Shown: positions 52,408-60,352 of the stretch, piece after piece
Layout: each line of letters starts with the position of its first letter
How positions within the stretch are numbered: the stretch's first letter is position 1
From: an uncultured Collinsella sp.
Lineage (GTDB): Bacteria > Actinomycetota > Coriobacteriia > Coriobacteriales > Coriobacteriaceae
Direction of reading: 5' to 3'
Assembly (NCBI GenBank): GCA_959018755.1
Contig: CAUEMA010000008.1
Location: 1-64,000, forward strand
Length of the DNA: 64,000 nucleotides
Made by a program: the position numbers and the translations under genes
Notes under the pieces: generated by a model
The model's input: the letters and a program-made list of their open reading frames with translations, nothing else
What the model was told of the DNA's origin: nothing
The model's database searches: none

Positions 52408-53172
52408 TTAGTGGCAGCCACAGCCCTCGTGGCCCTCGTGCTCGTGATGACCGTGGCAGCTGCAGGACTCGCCATGCTCGTGGGTGTGCTCGTGGTCGTG
52501 GCCGTGGCAGCCGCACGTGGCCTCGCCGTTCTGTGCGAGCGTGCCGGCGATAAGGGCCTCGACGCAGGCATCGCAGCTGCCTTGGGCTCCTGCATAGACC
52601 GTGATGCCGGCCTGGGTGAGCGCGTTGATAGCGCCACCGCCGATGCCGCCGCAGATGAGCGTGTCCACGCCGCCGTTGGCGAGCAGGCCCGCAAGGGCAC
52701 CGTGGCCGGTGCCGCCGGTGCCCACGACCTGCTCGTTGAGTACCTTGTCATCCTGAATGTCGTAGATCTTGAACTGCTCGCTGCGACCAAAGTGCATAAA
52801 GATGTTGCCGTTGTCATACGTGGTTGCCACCCTCATGGTGTCGACCTCCTTTGCTGGCCATGCGGCCGTCGTCGTGGTGATGGGGGAGTATGCGATATTG
52901 CCGCCCTCAATGCTAAGTTTCCGACCGTTGACCAGCGCGTTTGCCACCTTGCGATGTGCGCGGCTGCAGATGGCCGCCACGGTGGCACGGGCGATGCCCA
53001 TTTGTTGGGCGACGGCCTCCTGATTGAGGCCTTCCAGGTCGCACAGGCGCAGCACCTCGAGTTCGTCGATTGTCATGTCGATGGCGTCTCCACTGGCTAG
53101 GCCGTCGGGGGTAAAGCCGCGATATTCGGGGATGATCCCAACACGGCGTAATTTTTCGCGTCTTCCTGCCAT
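52408..53172 (-). CDS. DUF134 HTH fused to NifX-like metal/cluster-binding domain with His/Cys-rich tail
   Basis: 254 residues on the minus strand from ATG 53172 (MAGRREKLRRVGIIPE), selected by GGAGAG; the longer frame crosses the promoter. Residues 1-105 are a DUF134 helix-turn-helix protein (TIDELEVLRLCDLEGLNQEAV, GIARATVAAICSRAHRKV). Residues about 112-215 are a dinitrogenase Fe-Mo cofactor/NifX-like domain (MRVATTYDNGNIFMHFG, GVDTLICGGIGGGAINAL) that binds metal clusters in its relatives. The last 35 residues are almost all His, Cys, Gly and Glu, a metal-chelating tail. These domains are usually separate proteins; the fusion suggests a metal- or redox-sensing regulator. No nitrogenase genes are present. 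Confidence 0.8.
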   Translation of the reverse strand: MAGRREKLRRVGIIPEYRGFTPDGLASGDAIDMTIDELEVLRLCDLEGLNQEAVAQQMGIARATVAAICSRAHRKVANALVNGRKLSIEGGNIAYSPITTTTAAWPAKEVDTMRVATTYDNGNIFMHFGRSEQFKIYDIQDDKVLNEQVVGTGGTGHGALAGLLANGGVDTLICGGIGGGAINALTQAGITVYAGAQGSCDACVEALIAGTLAQNGEATCGCHGHDHEHTHEHGESCSCHGHHEHEGHEGCGCH

Positions 53173-53186
53173 ACACTCTCCAAATC

Positions 53187-53254
53187 TGACATATGTCAAC
53201 AATAGAATAGCGAACGTGCGGATTTTCGCAAGGAATTTCTGGCATATGTCAGAA
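53187..53254 (-). promoter_or_regulatory. Promoter flanked by two matching palindromes
   Basis: On the minus strand TTGCGA (53226-53231) and TATTCT (53204-53209) with a 16-base spacer form a promoter for the DUF134-NifX gene. TGACATATGTCA (53187-53198) lies just downstream of the -10 and TGGCATATGTCA (53240-53251, extended to TTCTGGCATATGTCAGAA) just upstream of the -35. Centres are 53 bp apart, about five helical turns, which suits repression by looping. The sites may also affect thyA on the other strand. Confidence 0.65.
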
Positions 53255-53338
53255 AATGAGGGCTTATGTTTGGGCTGTGGGGCCGCGCGTGCCTGGGCTA
53301 CAATGAATCTCGCTTGTAGGCGACTGACAGGAGGGTCA

Positions 53339-54187
53339 ATGAGCAAGGCTGATCAACAGTTTGTAGCCATGTGCCGCGATATTCTGGACCATGGCACCAC
53401 CACCGAGGGCCAAAAGGTCCGTCCGGTGTGGGAGGACGGCACCCCTGCCTATACCATTAAAAACTTTGGCGTTACGGCACGCTACGACCTGCGTGAGGAG
53501 TTCCCCGCGCTTACCCTGCGCCGCACGGCGCTTAAGTCTGCGATGGACGAGATCCTGTGGATCTATCAAAAGAAGTCCAATAACGTCCATGACCTCAACA
53601 GCCATATTTGGGATGAGTGGGCCGATGAGACCGGCTCCATCGGCAAGGCCTACGGGTACCAGATTGGTCAGAAGAGCCATTATGCCGAGGGCGATTTCGA
53701 CCAGATGGACCGCGTTCTGTACGACCTTAAGAACACGCCGTACAGCCGCCGCATTATGACGAATACCTATGTGTTTAGCGACCTGTCCGAGATGCACCTG
53801 TATCCGTGCGCCTACAGCGTAACGTATAACGTGACGCAGCGCCCGCAGGATGATAAACCGACGCTCAACATGATTCTCAACCAGCGCAGCCAGGACATTT
53901 TGGCCGCGAACAACTGGAATGTGTGCCAGTACGCCATCTTGCTGATGATGGTCGCGCAATCGGTCGATATGATTCCCGGTGAGCTGTTGCATGTGATTGC
54001 CGATGCCCACATTTACGACCGTCATGTCGATATCGTCCGTGAACTTATCGAACGTCCGCAGTTTGCGGCGCCCAAGGTAACGCTTAACCCCGACGTGCAC
54101 GATTTCTATGCGTTTACGACCGATGACCTGATCGTCGAGGGCTACGAGCACGGCCCGCAGGTCAAGAACATTCCCATTGCAGTGTAG
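53339..54187 (+). CDS. thyA: Thymidylate synthase ThyA
   Basis: 282 residues from ATG 53339 behind CAGGAGGG; the longer open frame reads back through the operators. The nucleophile is Cys157 in LYPCAYSV; FPALTLRRTALKSAMDEILW and NQRSQDILAANNWNVCQYA are conserved substrate-binding segments. Methylates dUMP using methylene-tetrahydrofolate, producing dihydrofolate that the adjacent folA product recycles. A possible -10 TACAAT lies at 53299. Confidence 0.95.
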   Translation: MSKADQQFVAMCRDILDHGTTTEGQKVRPVWEDGTPAYTIKNFGVTARYDLREEFPALTLRRTALKSAMDEILWIYQKKSNNVHDLNSHIWDEWADETGSIGKAYGYQIGQKSHYAEGDFDQMDRVLYDLKNTPYSRRIMTNTYVFSDLSEMHLYPCAYSVTYNVTQRPQDDKPTLNMILNQRSQDILAANNWNVCQYAILLMMVAQSVDMIPGELLHVIADAHIYDRHVDIVRELIERPQFAAPKVTLNPDVHDFYAFTTDDLIVEGYEHGPQVKNIPIAV

Positions 54188-54196
54188 GTGGCGCTC

Positions 54197-54715
54197 ATGA
54201 CGTGTAAGCTATCTGCTATCGTCGCCGTGTGTGACGACTGGGGCATTGGGTGCGAGGGCGACATGGTGGTGTCCAATCGCGCCGACATGCGCCATTTTGT
54301 GGCGTGCACCAAAGGTTGCCCGGTTATTATGGGGCGCAAGACCCTGCTGAGTTTTCCCGGCGGGCGTCCGCTCAAGAACCGTCGCAATATCGTGCTCACC
54401 CGCGACGAGAGCTTTTCTCCCGAGGGCGTCGACGCGGTGCATAGTATCGACGAGGCGCTCGCCGCGGTTGCCGATGAGCCCGTTGCCTGGGTGATCGGTG
54501 GTGGCGATGTCTATCGGCAGTTTTTGCCGTACTGCGTGGAGGCCGAGGTCACGCATGACCACTGCGTCCATCCCGTGGACACGTATTTTCCCAATTTGGA
54601 CGCCGATCCTGCATGGGAAGTTTCGCAGGCTGGCGGGGTTGCCACGATTGCCGCGGGCGAGGGTGACGAGGGTCTCGATTATGAGTTCGTGACATATCGT
54701 CGCGTTGAGGCGTGA
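54197..54715 (+). CDS. folA: Dihydrofolate reductase
   Basis: 172 residues from ATG 54197, nine bases after the thyA stop with taggtgg as Shine-Dalgarno; GTG 54188 is the less likely alternative. Typical motifs: SAIVAVCDDWGIGCEGDM, VIMGRKTLLSFP, NIVLTRD and VIGGGDVYRQFLPYC. Reduces dihydrofolate to tetrahydrofolate; the classical thyA-folA pair. Confidence 0.93.
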   Translation: MTCKLSAIVAVCDDWGIGCEGDMVVSNRADMRHFVACTKGCPVIMGRKTLLSFPGGRPLKNRRNIVLTRDESFSPEGVDAVHSIDEALAAVADEPVAWVIGGGDVYRQFLPYCVEAEVTHDHCVHPVDTYFPNLDADPAWEVSQAGGVATIAAGEGDEGLDYEFVTYRRVEA

Positions 54716-54824
54716 ATCGCCTAGCGTGAACGGTATTATCGGGTTGATTAAATGCATGGGGCGGCGCTTCGCGTCGCCTCGTTTGGTATAGATGTGCTGT
54801 TAAGAAGGGTGCGGGCTGGCTGCT

Positions 54825-55739
54825 ATGACTGATGCCGTTGAGGTTCTGCGAATCGATTCGCTTACGGATGAGCGGCTCGACGCCTACGTGCGACTGACCG
54901 AGCGCGAGCTTCGCTGCGTGCTGGAGCCCCAAAAGGGTATCTTTATCGCTGAGAGTGCCAAGGTTATCGAGCGCGCGGTGCGTGCCGGATACCAGCCGGT
55001 GAGCTTTCTTTTGGGCGAACGCTGGCTTGATCAGATGATGCCGCTGTTTGAGCGCCTGGTTGTGCGCGAGGGCGCAGGTCCGGTTCCTGTGTTCGTTGCC
55101 TCCATGGAGCTCATGGAGCAATTGACGGGCTTTAACGTGACGCGCGGCGCGCTCGCGGCGTTTCGTCGCCCGCGGCAGATTCCGGTTGATGAGTTTCTCG
55201 ACGGCGTCGTCGAGGCGGCGGGGGAGCGTCCGGTGCGTGTGTGCGTGCTCGAGGGCATTGTCGACCATACCAATGTGGGCGCGATTTTCCGTTCGGCGGC
55301 CGCATTGAACGTTGACGGTATTTTGGTCAGCCCTACGTGCTGCGACCCGCTGTACCGTCGCTCGGCCCGCGTGAGCATGGGCACGGTGTTTCAGGTGCCG
55401 TGGACGCGCATTGGCAGCGAGGCTCGTGTGTGGCCGCACGATGGCCTGGCGGCACTGCACGAAGCCGGTTTTTCCTGTGCTGCCATGGCATTGACGGACG
55501 ATTCCGTATCGCTGGACGATCCCGTGCTGCAGGAGATTGACCGCCTGGCAATCTTTATGGGTACCGAGGGTGCCGGCCTGGGTGCCAAGACTATCGCGGG
55601 CTGCGACCGGGCCGTGCGCATTCCGATGGCGCACGGGGTCGATTCGCTTAACGTGGCAGCGGCGAGTGCCGTCGCCTTTTGGCAGCTGTGCCCGCACGTG
55701 AGCAACGAGTATCACTACCAGCCGGGGCTGTATCACTAG
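54825..55739 (+). CDS. SpoU/TrmH family RNA 2'-O-methyltransferase
   Basis: 304 residues, ATG 54825. An N-terminal substrate-binding region (GIFIAESAKVIERAVRAGYQP) precedes the SPOUT domain with EGIVDHTNVGAIFRSAAA, GTEGAGLG and VRIPMAHGVDSLNVAAASAV, the three knot motifs. Methylates a ribose in tRNA or 23S rRNA; the exact site cannot be told. It stands alone after folA. Confidence 0.9.
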   Translation: MTDAVEVLRIDSLTDERLDAYVRLTERELRCVLEPQKGIFIAESAKVIERAVRAGYQPVSFLLGERWLDQMMPLFERLVVREGAGPVPVFVASMELMEQLTGFNVTRGALAAFRRPRQIPVDEFLDGVVEAAGERPVRVCVLEGIVDHTNVGAIFRSAAALNVDGILVSPTCCDPLYRRSARVSMGTVFQVPWTRIGSEARVWPHDGLAALHEAGFSCAAMALTDDSVSLDDPVLQEIDRLAIFMGTEGAGLGAKTIAGCDRAVRIPMAHGVDSLNVAAASAVAFWQLCPHVSNEYHYQPGLYH

Positions 55740-55795
55740 GCAGATAGTTCGCACCGGGCTCTTATTCGGGGTGTTTCGGTCGACGTCGGTCGGTG

Positions 55796-55815
55796 CTAAG
55801 CTGCTATTAGCTTAG
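55796..55815 (+). other. Palindrome before the MATE gene
   Basis: CTAAGCT (55796-55802) and AGCTTAG (55809-55815) enclose GCTATT; GTCTTT follows. It may terminate the methyltransferase transcript or serve as an operator for the exporter gene 50 bases downstream. Confidence 0.45.
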
Positions 55816-55864
55816 GTCTTTAATTACTGTTTTGTCGGTTGACGTACGCTTTTGGGGAGGGCGT

Positions 55865-57217
55865 GTGGCTAAGAAATCTACGGCTATCGATGTAACGCAG
55901 GGTGTTATTTGGCAGCAGCTGCTTTCGCTGTGCGTTCCCATCTTTTTTAGTTCGTTTTTTCAGCAGGCCTACACGCTCATCGGTACGTATATCGTCGGCC
56001 AGTTTGGCGGCAAACTCGCACTGGGTGGCATTCAAGCCACGATGGTGCTTACCGAGCTCTGCATTGGCTTTTGCGTTGGTGTTGGCGCCGGCTGCGCGGT
56101 CATTACCGGTCAGTATTTTGGCCAGCACGATGATGAGCGACTGAGCCGTTCGGTCCATACGGCCATGACGCTCGCGCTGGTGGGCGGTATCGTTTTCTCG
56201 ATTCTTGGCATAGTGTTCGTTGAGCCCATGCTGGTACTTATGAACACTCCGCATGAACTTTTGGCCGAGGGCGTGGCCTATGCTCGTTGCTATTTTGCCG
56301 CCATGGTTGCGGCGCTGCTGCTCAATATGGGAACGGCACTGCTGCGCGCCGTGGGCGACACGCGCGGGCCTGCTGTGATCATCGCTTCCGGCTGCCTTGT
56401 TAATGCGGTGCTGGATGTCATCTTTGTTGCCGTGCTTCATATGGAGGCGCTGGGCTGCGGCATCGCGGTGGCGCTGACCATTTGCTCCAACGCCACGATG
56501 ATCGTGATTCGCATGATGCACGCACCGGGTGCGTGGCGGCTTTCGCTGTCCAAACTCGGCATTGATCCTGGCATTTGTAAGAGCATGATCTCGTGTGGTC
56601 TGCCGCTTGGCTTTCAGTCTGCTGCGTATTCGATTTCCAACGTTTTGATTCAGGTGTCGGTCAACTCGTTTGGTGCCGATGTCACCACGGCGTGGGGTCT
56701 TTCGGGCCGCTTAGATGGCATTGTCTGGATGGTTACCGAGGCGCTCGGCGTGTCGATCACCACGTTCTCGGCACAGAACTTTGGCGCGCGCAACTATGAG
56801 CGCATGCGCAAGGGCTACCATACGTCGCTCGTGCTGTCGTTTATGCTCATTGGTGGCCTGTCTGCCGTGCTGCTGGTGTTCTCGGGTCCGTTGTCGCGTC
56901 TGTTTGTCGACGATGCTTCGATTTCGGCGTACACCACGACGATTCTTCATTTCATCGCGCCGTTCTACGCGATCTTCTCGATTATCGAAAACGCGTCGGG
57001 CTCCATTCGCGGTGCCGGCGTGAGCTTGCAGCCCATGCTGCTCACGATTTTTGGCACTGTCGTGCTCAGGGTGATCTGGGTGTTTGCGATTATGCCTTTC
57101 GATCCGTCGCTTGAGCACCTGCTGCTGGTTTACCCCGTAACCTGGCTCATCACGGCCACGATGTTCACCATTTACCACCACAGCGGCAACTGGCTCGGCC
57201 GCGCCACCGCCAAATGA
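55865..57217 (+). CDS. MATE family efflux transporter
   Basis: 450 residues from GTG 55865 behind GGGGAGG (55854-55860), with only a 4-base spacing; the longer frame's TTG at 55832 has no ribosome site. Twelve hydrophobic segments; MATE landmarks include PIFFSSFFQQAYTLIGTYIVGQFG, FCVGVGAGCAVITGQYFG and, in the second half, WGLSGRLDGIVWM and TFSAQNFGARN. Exports drugs or metabolites by cation antiport; substrate unknown. Its stop begins the long inverted repeat that follows. Confidence 0.88.
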   Translation: MAKKSTAIDVTQGVIWQQLLSLCVPIFFSSFFQQAYTLIGTYIVGQFGGKLALGGIQATMVLTELCIGFCVGVGAGCAVITGQYFGQHDDERLSRSVHTAMTLALVGGIVFSILGIVFVEPMLVLMNTPHELLAEGVAYARCYFAAMVAALLLNMGTALLRAVGDTRGPAVIIASGCLVNAVLDVIFVAVLHMEALGCGIAVALTICSNATMIVIRMMHAPGAWRLSLSKLGIDPGICKSMISCGLPLGFQSAAYSISNVLIQVSVNSFGADVTTAWGLSGRLDGIVWMVTEALGVSITTFSAQNFGARNYERMRKGYHTSLVLSFMLIGGLSAVLLVFSGPLSRLFVDDASISAYTTTILHFIAPFYAIFSIIENASGSIRGAGVSLQPMLLTIFGTVVLRVIWVFAIMPFDPSLEHLLLVYPVTWLITATMFTIYHHSGNWLGRATAK

Positions 57218-57298
57218 TCCCTTGGGGGCGGAGGAAAACGGATCATTTCTCTCCGTCGTGATGTCGATGATCCGTTTTCCTCCGTCCCCTTTGGATCA
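57215..57298. repeat. 84-bp inverted repeat filling the gap between convergent genes
   Basis: Arms of 32 bases (57215-57246 and 57267-57298) are complementary at 28 positions, including an 18-bp perfect core CGGAGGAAAACGGATCAT. The element starts at the MATE stop codon and ends two bases before the cobO stop, so it is the whole intergenic region. Each arm carries GATCC at one end and GGATC at the other. Likely a bidirectional terminator, possibly derived from a mobile palindrome. Confidence 0.75.
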
Positions 57299-57299
57299 A

Positions 57300-57785
57300 T
57301 TAGTATTCGATGCCTTGACGGGCTAGGAGGCCTTCGTCAAAGTAGTGTTTGACGGGGCGCATTTCGGTGACTAGGTCCGCGAGGTCGGCTAGCGGCAGCA
57401 GGCCTCGGCCGGTGAGCACGAGCTCTGTGGTGGCAGGCTTCAGCGCGATCAGCCCCTCCACATCTTCACGCGTCACAAAGCCGCGGCGCATGGCCTCGCC
57501 GAGTTCGTCCAAAATCAGAACGTCGACCTGTGAGATCTGCTCGCGTGCGAGCTCCATGATCTGTGCGGCGCAAGCCTCGGGCGTGTCGCGATCGGCCTGC
57601 ACAATACGCAGCCCCAGGCGCGGCGCGGCTTCGTGTTCGGCACAGTGTAGCTTCTTGGCAAACTGCAGCATGAGTACGTCGAGCCCATAACCTTTGGCGC
57701 GCATCGCCAATCCCAGCGCAGCCGTGGTTTTGCCCTTGCCGTCGCCCGTATAGATCTGAACCTTGCCGACTTCAAGTGATGCCAT
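57300..57785 (-). CDS. cobO: Corrinoid adenosyltransferase CobO/BtuR
   Basis: 161 residues on the minus strand, ATG 57785 behind gaaaggaca. P-loop GDGKGKTTAALGLAMRA at the N-terminus, VDVLILDELGEAM and LVLTGRGLLPLADLADLVTEM are typical of CobO/BtuR. It adenosylates cobalamin or cobyrinate diamide. No other cobalamin genes are nearby, so salvage of corrinoids is plausible. Confidence 0.92.
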   Translation of the reverse strand: MASLEVGKVQIYTGDGKGKTTAALGLAMRAKGYGLDVLMLQFAKKLHCAEHEAAPRLGLRIVQADRDTPEACAAQIMELAREQISQVDVLILDELGEAMRRGFVTREDVEGLIALKPATTELVLTGRGLLPLADLADLVTEMRPVKHYFDEGLLARQGIEY

Positions 57786-57877
57786 CTCTGTCCTTTCGTG
57801 CCCGGCGTCGGTTTATCGCCGTCCGGGTTGGGTATTCTAGTTAGCATTATCAACCCCAGTAGATGGAGTTCAAGCAG

Positions 57878-59770
57878 ATGGAGATGGATGACAACAAACG
57901 TAGACGGAATATGATCCTCTACGTGCTCATCGCCTTCGTCGTCTACCTCGTGCTCTCGACCGTTCTGTTCCCCAACATCGGTCACACGCAGCAGATTACG
58001 AAGACCGATTACTCGACGTTTGTCAAAGCGCTCGATAAGAAGAGTGTCGACAAGGTCGAGTACAACACAGACGATTACACGATTTATTACACCAAGAAGG
58101 GCGAGGACGAGAACATCGCCTACAAGACGACCGGTGTGCCGAATGACGCGGGCTTTACCGATCGCGTGCTTGAATCTGGCGCGTCCCTGGAGTCCGTCGT
58201 TCCAGATAAAAACTCGGGTCTGATGACCTACTACCTGCTCACACTCATCCTTCCCATGGCGATTTTCTTCCTCATCGGCTGGTGGCTCAACCGCCGCATG
58301 AAGAAGGCTATGGGCGATGACGGCCCGTCGATGAACTTTGGTGGCGGCGGTTTTGGCGGCGGCGGACTGGGCAAGTCCGGTGCTCGCGTGATCGCCTCCA
58401 AGGACGTGGGCGTGACCTTTAAGGATGTCGCTGGCCAGGAAGAGGCCAAGGAATCCCTCAAGGAGGTCGTCGACTTTCTGGAGAAGCCGCAGCGCTACGA
58501 GGAAATCGGCGCCAAGCTGCCGCGCGGTGCTCTTCTTGTTGGCCCTCCGGGTACCGGTAAGACCCTGCTCGCCAAGGCTGTGGCCGGCGAGGCGGGCGTG
58601 CCGTTCTTTAGCATTTCGGGTTCTGAGTTTGTCGAGATGTTCGTCGGCCGTGGCGCCGCCAAGGTTCGCGATCTGTTTAAGCAGGCCAAGGAAAAGGCGC
58701 CGTGCATCGTCTTTATCGACGAGATCGATACCATCGGCAAAAAGCGTGACGGCGGCGGATTTAGCGGCAATGACGAGCGCGAGCAGACGCTCAACCAGCT
58801 GCTGACCGAGATGGACGGCTTCGATAACCACAAAGGCATCGTCGTCCTCGCTGCCACCAACCGTCCCGACAGCCTCGATCCCGCTCTGCTGCGCCCCGGT
58901 CGTTTTGACCGCCGCATCCCCGTTGAACTGCCCGACCTGACCGGCCGTAAGAACATTCTTGAGCTGCATGCCAAGAGCGTGAAGACGCAGCCGCCGATCG
59001 ACCTGACTGCGATTGCCCGCGCTACGCCCGGCGCCTCGGGCGCCGACCTGGCCAATATCATCAACGAGGGCGCCCTGCGTGCCGTCCGCGAGGGTCGCAA
59101 GCGCGCCACGCAGGACGATTTTGAGGAGTCGGTGGAGGTCGTCATTGCCGGTCAGCAGCGTAAGTCGACGGTGCTGTCCGACCACGAGAAGCAGGTCGTT
59201 TCTTACCACGAGATCGGCCATGCTATCGTTGCCGCTCGCCAGAAGGGCTCTGCGCCGGTCACGAAGATCACCATCGTGCCGCGCACGAGCGGTGCTCTGG
59301 GTTACACCATGCAGGTCGAGGAGGATGAGCGCTTCCTGACCACACGCCAGGAGGTCCTGGACAAGCTCGCCGTCTATTGCGGTGGCCGTGCAGCCGAGGA
59401 GCTCATCTTTGGTGAGATGACGACCGGTGCCGCCAACGATATCGAGCAGGCCACCAAGCTCGCCCGTAACATGGTGACGCGTTTTGGTATGTCCGATGAG
59501 TTTGGCATGATGGCGCTCGGTACCGTTCAGAATGCGTACCTCAACCAGGACACGTCGCTCACCTGCGCCCCCGGTACGGCCGAGCGCGTGGACGCGATTG
59601 TCGTCAAGCTGATCGAGGATGCGCACGACCGCGCCCTGCAGATTCTGAAGGAGAACAAGTTTAAGCTCCACGAGCTGGCTCGTTATCTGTACAAGAAGGA
59701 GACGATCACGGGCGAGGAGTTCATGAATCTCCTCACGCGCGAGAATCCGCTGATGCCGAAGCAGCAGTAA
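57878..59770 (+). CDS. ftsH: ATP-dependent zinc metalloprotease FtsH
   Basis: 630 residues from ATG 57878, favoured over ATG 57863 because GATGGAG (57862-57868) is a suitable Shine-Dalgarno for it. Two membrane segments (about 11-32 and 115-136) flank an extracytoplasmic domain. AAA core: GPPGTGKTLLAKA, FIDEIDTIG, ATNRPDSLDPALLRPGRFD; protease motif HEIGH in SYHEIGHAIVA. A Gly-rich linker follows the second helix (GGGGFGGGGLG). Degrades membrane and short-lived cytosolic proteins. Confidence 0.95.
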   Translation: MEMDDNKRRRNMILYVLIAFVVYLVLSTVLFPNIGHTQQITKTDYSTFVKALDKKSVDKVEYNTDDYTIYYTKKGEDENIAYKTTGVPNDAGFTDRVLESGASLESVVPDKNSGLMTYYLLTLILPMAIFFLIGWWLNRRMKKAMGDDGPSMNFGGGGFGGGGLGKSGARVIASKDVGVTFKDVAGQEEAKESLKEVVDFLEKPQRYEEIGAKLPRGALLVGPPGTGKTLLAKAVAGEAGVPFFSISGSEFVEMFVGRGAAKVRDLFKQAKEKAPCIVFIDEIDTIGKKRDGGGFSGNDEREQTLNQLLTEMDGFDNHKGIVVLAATNRPDSLDPALLRPGRFDRRIPVELPDLTGRKNILELHAKSVKTQPPIDLTAIARATPGASGADLANIINEGALRAVREGRKRATQDDFEESVEVVIAGQQRKSTVLSDHEKQVVSYHEIGHAIVAARQKGSAPVTKITIVPRTSGALGYTMQVEEDERFLTTRQEVLDKLAVYCGGRAAEELIFGEMTTGAANDIEQATKLARNMVTRFGMSDEFGMMALGTVQNAYLNQDTSLTCAPGTAERVDAIVVKLIEDAHDRALQILKENKFKLHELARYLYKKETITGEEFMNLLTRENPLMPKQQ

Positions 59771-59789
59771 GGCAGGTTACACAGCATCG

Positions 59790-59830
59790 AACGCCCCATT
59801 TGAGCTTCTATCTCAAATGGGGCGTTTTGC
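59790..59830 (+). terminator. Terminator of ftsH
   Basis: AACGCCCCATTTGAG (59790-59804) pairs perfectly with CTCAAATGGGGCGTT (59812-59826), followed by TT. Strong intrinsic terminator. Confidence 0.9.
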
Positions 59831-59845
59831 TTGGGAAGGATATGC

Positions 59846-60301
59846 ATGAAGATCGTGGTAAGTGCCTGCTTGATGGGCGAGAGCTGCAAGTATAACGGGC
59901 TCGACAATTGCCTTCGCGAACTGGTCGAGGCCTGCGAGCGTACGGGGACCGAGGTCCTCTTGGTGTGTCCTGAGGTCTTTGGGGGTCTTCCCACGCCGCG
60001 CAAGCCGTCCGAGATTGTGAACGGCGAGGTTCGTACCTGCGAGGGCATCTCGGTTGATCGCGAATTTCGCCTGGGTGCCCAACGTGCGCTCGATATGTGC
60101 GAGCAGGCGGGCGGACCGGAAGAGATAGTCGCGTGCATCCTTCAGGACCGCAGCCCCTCGTGCGGTGCGGGTCACATCTACGACGGCACCTTTAGCGGTA
60201 CGCTCACCGCGGGCAACGGTGTTTTTGTCGACCTGCTCCTGCGCAATGGGTACCGTGTGATCCAAGCGAGTGAATTCGATCCCAGCATGCTGGAGCAATA
60301 A
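59846..60301 (+). CDS. DUF523 family protein
   Basis: 151 residues from ATG 59846 behind GGGAAGGA. Conserved features are VVSACLMGESCKYNG at the start, CPEVFGGLPTPRKPSEI in the middle and LQDRSPSCG near the end; the Cys residues (SACL, CK, CPE, SCG) suggest metal or iron-sulfur binding. Function unknown in the literature I recall. Monocistronic between two hairpins. Confidence 0.85.
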   Translation: MKIVVSACLMGESCKYNGLDNCLRELVEACERTGTEVLLVCPEVFGGLPTPRKPSEIVNGEVRTCEGISVDREFRLGAQRALDMCEQAGGPEEIVACILQDRSPSCGAGHIYDGTFSGTLTAGNGVFVDLLLRNGYRVIQASEFDPSMLEQ

Positions 60302-60302
60302 A

Positions 60303-60343
60303 AAAACCACCACAAAGGTGCCTGTCCCCTTTGTGGTGGTTTT
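60303..60343. repeat. Inverted repeat between convergent genes
   Basis: AAAACCACCACAAAGG (60303-60318) and CCTTTGTGGTGGTTTT (60328-60343) are exact complements around a 9-base loop (tgcctgtcc). A and T runs at the two ends make it an ideal bidirectional terminator for the DUF523 and dehydrogenase genes. Confidence 0.85.
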
Positions 60344-60352
60344 GGGTTAGAG

